A stretch of 64,000 nucleotides of DNA, taken from an uncultured Ruminococcus sp. Lineage in GTDB: Bacteria > Bacillota > Clostridia > Oscillospirales > Ruminococcaceae. The DNA lies in the NCBI GenBank assembly GCA_934474025.1, contig CAKSMF010000001.1, positions 62,001 to 126,000 on the forward strand. The letters run 5' to 3'. How positions within the stretch are numbered: the first letter of the stretch is position 1; each line of letters opens with the position of its first letter. Made by a program: the position numbers and the translations under genes. Shown one piece after another: positions 61,234 through 64,000 of this stretch. Under the pieces are notes generated by a model. It was given only the letters and a program-made list of their open reading frames with translations, did not search any database and was not told the DNA's origin.

Positions 61234-63483
61234 TTATTTTTGTTTTATTCTGAAACTACTATTTTTAATAGCATTTGCATCAAAACCTTTATTTTTGTGT
61301 TTCTTGAATGGCTTTGATTGCTTTGGTTCGTCATTAAGTCGCATAGTGAGTGAAATTCTGTTTCGCTTGACATCAACTTCAAGTACACGTACTTTAACAA
61401 CTTCACCGACTTTTACGGCGTCAAGAGGGTGATTTATATGTTTCTGGCAAATCTGCGAAATATGCACGAGACCGTCAGTATGTACTCCGATATCAACAAA
61501 TACGCCAAAGTCAATGATATTTCGGATAGTTCCCACAAGTTCCATTCCGGGTTTAAGGTCTTTAACTTCCATAATGTCACCGCTTCTGAGGAGTGGGGGA
61601 GGAAGTTCGTCACGAAGGTCACGACCAGGTTTTTTAAGTTCTGCGATGATATCGGTAAGAGTAGGAACGCCTATATTAAGATTCTGGCTAATATTTGTAA
61701 TACCTATATTTTCGGCTTTTTCGGTGATTCCGGAAGTTTTTCCTCCTTGTACATCAGCAAGAGTGAATCCGCATTCTTTCAGGAGAAGTTCGGTTGCCGG
61801 ATAGCTTTCAGGGTGTACAGATGTATTGTCAAGGGGATTTTTTCCGTCACGCACTCTTAAAAATCCTGCACATTGTTCAAAAGCCTTTTTGCCAAGCTTT
61901 GGCACTTTCATGAGTTCTTTTCGGTCGGTGAAACTTCCGTTTTCTTCACGATAGGAAACTATATTTTTTGCAACGGCTGAATTTATTCCTGCCACATATG
62001 ACAGCAATGAATATGATGCTGTGTTTAAATCTACACCTACAGAGTTTACGCAATCTTCTACAACTCCGGAAAGAGCGTCATTCATTCGAGCTTTTGGCAT
62101 ATCATGCTGATACTGTCCTACTCCTATTGCCTGTGGGTCAATTTTAACAAGTTCAGCAAGAGGGTCTTGCAAACGTCTTGCAATAGATACTGCACTTCTT
62201 AAAGAAACGTCATATTCAGGAAATTCTTCCGCTGCGAGTTTTGAGGCAGAATATACAGATGCACCGGCTTCACTTACAACCATATAGCTTATTTTCTGCG
62301 GAATCTCTTTGAGCAGGTCAACAACAAAGTTTTCTGTTTCACGAGATGCAGTTCCGTTTCCTATTGAAATAGTTGTAACATTGTGTTTAGCAATAAGCTG
62401 TTTGAGAGTTTCAGCGGATTTTGCTACATTCTGTTTTGAACCTGCTGTAGGATAAATTACCCCTGTATCGAGTACTTTTCCTGTATGGTCAATAACAGCT
62501 ACTTTACAACCTGTTCTGAATCCTGGGTCAAGTCCAAGTATAACGCTGTTTTTGAGAGGGGCTTGTAAAAGAAGTTGTCTAAGATTTGAGGCAAATACTT
62601 TTATTGAATCTTCTGTTGCTTTGGCAGTCAGTTCTGAACGAATTTCACGTTCTACTGACGGAAATATAAGTCTTTTATAGCTGTCCTCTCCTGCGGATTT
62701 AACAAGTTCTCCGCAAGGAGAGTTATTTTTTACATATTTATTTATAATGAAACCTGTTGCATTTATTTCGTCCATTATTATGGAAACTTTCAGGAAATCT
62801 TCCTTTTCACCTCTGTCAAGAGCAAGTACTCTATGATTTGGAATTTTTTCAACAGGTTCTTTATGGTCATAATATTTTAAATAAACGCTTTCTTTTTCGG
62901 GGTCAACAGCCTTTGAAACAATTTCGCCCTTATCGTTTGCGAGTTTACGGAGTTTTTTTCTTATGTCTGCATCATCAGATATGTCTTCAGCAATAATATC
63001 CATAGCACCTTGCAAAGCTGTTTTTGCGTCAGGGATTTTCTTTTCTTCATTAATAAAATCAATGGCAACTTCTTCCGGATTTGTCTGTGGATTCTGTTCC
63101 ATGATAATGACAGCTAAAGGTTCAAGACCGTTTTCCCTTGCAATTCCTGCACGAGTACGTCTTTTAGGTCTGAAAGGTCTGTAAATGTCCTCAATTTCAA
63201 CAAGGGTTGTTGCATTGTCAATAGCTTGTTGAATTTCAGGAGTCATTTTTTCCTGTTCTGTGATTGTTTCAGAAATTTCTGATTTACGTTTTTCAAGATT
63301 GCGGAGGTACATCAGACGGTCATAAAGTTCACGAAGTACCTGGTCATCAAGTGAACCGGTGAGTTCCTTACGATAACGTGCAATGAATGGAATAGTTTTA
63401 TCATCGTCAATAAGCTGAACAGTATTATTTACGTGTTCAAGTTTTAAACTGAACTCTTTTGCAAGGGTTTTGTTTATATCCAT
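61234..63483 (-). CDS. tex: Tex-family RNA-binding transcription accessory protein
   Basis: 749 residues: N-terminal helical domain with LDDQVLRELYDRLMYL and FIARYRKELTGS, YqgF/RNase-H-like domain with ILGLDPGFRTGCKVA, helix-hairpin-helix segments (YSLLSYVAGINSAVAKNIV), and a C-terminal S1 domain (about 650-725) with GMELVGTIRNIIDFGVFVDIGVHTDGLVHIS. Nucleic-acid binding protein linked to transcription and RNA metabolism. ATG at 63483 with AAGGAAA upstream. Confidence 0.97.
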   Translation of the reverse strand: MDINKTLAKEFSLKLEHVNNTVQLIDDDKTIPFIARYRKELTGSLDDQVLRELYDRLMYLRNLEKRKSEISETITEQEKMTPEIQQAIDNATTLVEIEDIYRPFRPKRRTRAGIARENGLEPLAVIIMEQNPQTNPEEVAIDFINEEKKIPDAKTALQGAMDIIAEDISDDADIRKKLRKLANDKGEIVSKAVDPEKESVYLKYYDHKEPVEKIPNHRVLALDRGEKEDFLKVSIIMDEINATGFIINKYVKNNSPCGELVKSAGEDSYKRLIFPSVEREIRSELTAKATEDSIKVFASNLRQLLLQAPLKNSVILGLDPGFRTGCKVAVIDHTGKVLDTGVIYPTAGSKQNVAKSAETLKQLIAKHNVTTISIGNGTASRETENFVVDLLKEIPQKISYMVVSEAGASVYSASKLAAEEFPEYDVSLRSAVSIARRLQDPLAELVKIDPQAIGVGQYQHDMPKARMNDALSGVVEDCVNSVGVDLNTASYSLLSYVAGINSAVAKNIVSYREENGSFTDRKELMKVPKLGKKAFEQCAGFLRVRDGKNPLDNTSVHPESYPATELLLKECGFTLADVQGGKTSGITEKAENIGITNISQNLNIGVPTLTDIIAELKKPGRDLRDELPPPLLRSGDIMEVKDLKPGMELVGTIRNIIDFGVFVDIGVHTDGLVHISQICQKHINHPLDAVKVGEVVKVRVLEVDVKRNRISLTMRLNDEPKQSKPFKKHKNKGFDANAIKNSSFRIKQK

Positions 63484-63523
63484 ATTAAAAAAATTTCCTT
63501 TCTGTTCATGAAATAGTTTTTAT

Positions 63524-63552
63524 ATTATATCATATTTTTGTCAATAAATCAA
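63524..63552 (-). promoter_or_regulatory. Promoter of tex
   Basis: On the minus strand TTGATT (63547-63552), 17 bp, TATAAT (63524-63529), extended TGA. Confidence 0.6.
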
Positions 63553-63560
63553 GTATAATA

Positions 63561-63589
63561 AAAAATTCCCCCGCCATAAGACAGGGGAA
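63561..63589 (-). terminator. Terminator of the right-edge gene
   Basis: TTCCCC (63566-63571) with GGGGAA (63584-63589); on the minus strand the T-run follows (63561-63565). Confidence 0.8.
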
Positions 63590-63596
63590 AATGAAT

Positions 63597-64000
63597 TTAT
63601 TCAATTGTGGGTTGACTGCGTACTGTCTGAACAATTCCGGCATATTCGCAGAAAGAATTATAGAATGACTGAACTGAATTTTTACCGGTAAGACGTGTCA
63701 TATCAACGATACCGCCTGTGTATACATCATCTTTGAAAATGTAGCACTTGTCATTTCCGGCATCAACGAAATCAATTTTAATGTCTGTTCCGTCGGTGAC
63801 ATGATATACGGCTGTAAGTAACGGTTCGGAATTATCCGGAGTTGCTTCAACATCAGTATCAGTAAATATAAGTACAGAAAATGAATTGTAGAAATTCTGA
63901 AAAGCTGTTGAAGTATCAGTTTTCTTTATGTCGATTTCCTGACCGTTCATTTCAAGGATTCTGTCAGTCATGTTCATAGTGAAAGAATCCTGAATATCGC
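63597..64000 (-). CDS. 3' part of a DUF4340-like protein (cut by window edge)
   Basis: The frame is open to the right edge, reading DIQDSFTMNMTDRILEMNGQ before and through the first ATG (63977), which has no ribosome site, so the true start is outside. 134 residues are visible, beta-rich with repeated FYNSF segments. Pattern is like DUF4340 proteins that adjoin gliding-type ABC transporters; the assignment is tentative. Confidence 0.5.
   Translation of the reverse strand, partial: DIQDSFTMNMTDRILEMNGQEIDIKKTDTSTAFQNFYNSFSVLIFTDTDVEATPDNSEPLLTAVYHVTDGTDIKIDFVDAGNDKCYIFKDDVYTGGIVDMTRLTGKNSVQSFYNSFCEYAGIVQTVRSQPTIE

Overview
The window is AT-rich chromosomal DNA from a Gram-positive, low-GC Firmicute. 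The best fit is a cellulosome-producing Ruminococcus (Oscillospiraceae/Clostridia). Four secreted proteins end in Ruminococcus-style dockerins (GDxNxDGxxTIADAVxIMQ followed by a second loop ending in DALxIQ). The housekeeping genes (sepF, ylmH, divIVA, ireB, spoIIID, pdaA, short proB) are those of Clostridia. No species can be named from the sequence alone. I saw no rRNA, tRNA, CRISPR array, prophage or insertion sequence.

Layout. 1-5.7 kb: two dockerin-bearing GH9 cellulases, the first cut by the left edge, the second behind a structured leader. 5.8-8.2 kb: rpmG-secE-nusG-rplK-rplA on the minus strand. 8.6-13.8 kb: a PL1-PL9 pectate lyase and a convergent dockerin protein carrying two duplicated CxxC/CxxC modules. 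14.0-24.8 kb: miaB, a lipoprotein, a YlbF-like protein, mutS, a GH3 lipoprotein, mutL, miaA, hfq, i.e. mismatch repair, tRNA i6A/ms2i6A modification and an RNA chaperone in one run. 24.8-33.9 kb: an envelope HlyD-like protein, yggS, sepF, ylmH, divIVA, ileS, lspA, an RluD-type synthase and a HAD phosphatase, the usual division/lspA neighbourhood. 33.9-38.7 kb: split transketolase, an M15 peptidase and an oligopeptide-binding lipoprotein. 38.8-40.7 kb: accessory small genes around spoIIID. 40.7-48.5 kb: a PhoP/PhoR-type two-component system, a large membrane-anchored protein, an AraC regulator, glgB, a TetR regulator and a DUF1540 peptide. 48.6-57.5 kb: ireB, a polysaccharide deacetylase, a DUF1836 regulator with an SPFH protein and a 50-residue protein, a 2-hydroxyacid dehydrogenase, proBA and a Lys/Glu-rich membrane protein. 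57.7-64 kb: eno, a GH25 lysozyme, a DUF2225 protein, tex and a partial gene at the right edge.

The cellulosomal enzymes work as secreted subunits that would dock on a scaffoldin encoded elsewhere; together they target cellulose and pectin. The most unusual signal is not a protein: three copies of an apparently homologous, structured, roughly 90-150 nt 5' leader RNA precede three unrelated genes (ylbF-like/mutS, ireB, DUF2225). One main stem is preserved by base changes on both sides. Other non-coding signals are a Shine-Dalgarno/start pair separated by a perfect hairpin before ileS, mutually exclusive stems before sepF, a two-hairpin leader before a GH9 gene, and a two-palindrome operator over the DUF1836 promoter. 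Promoters seen here mostly have a 17-bp spacer and an extended -10 (TGn).
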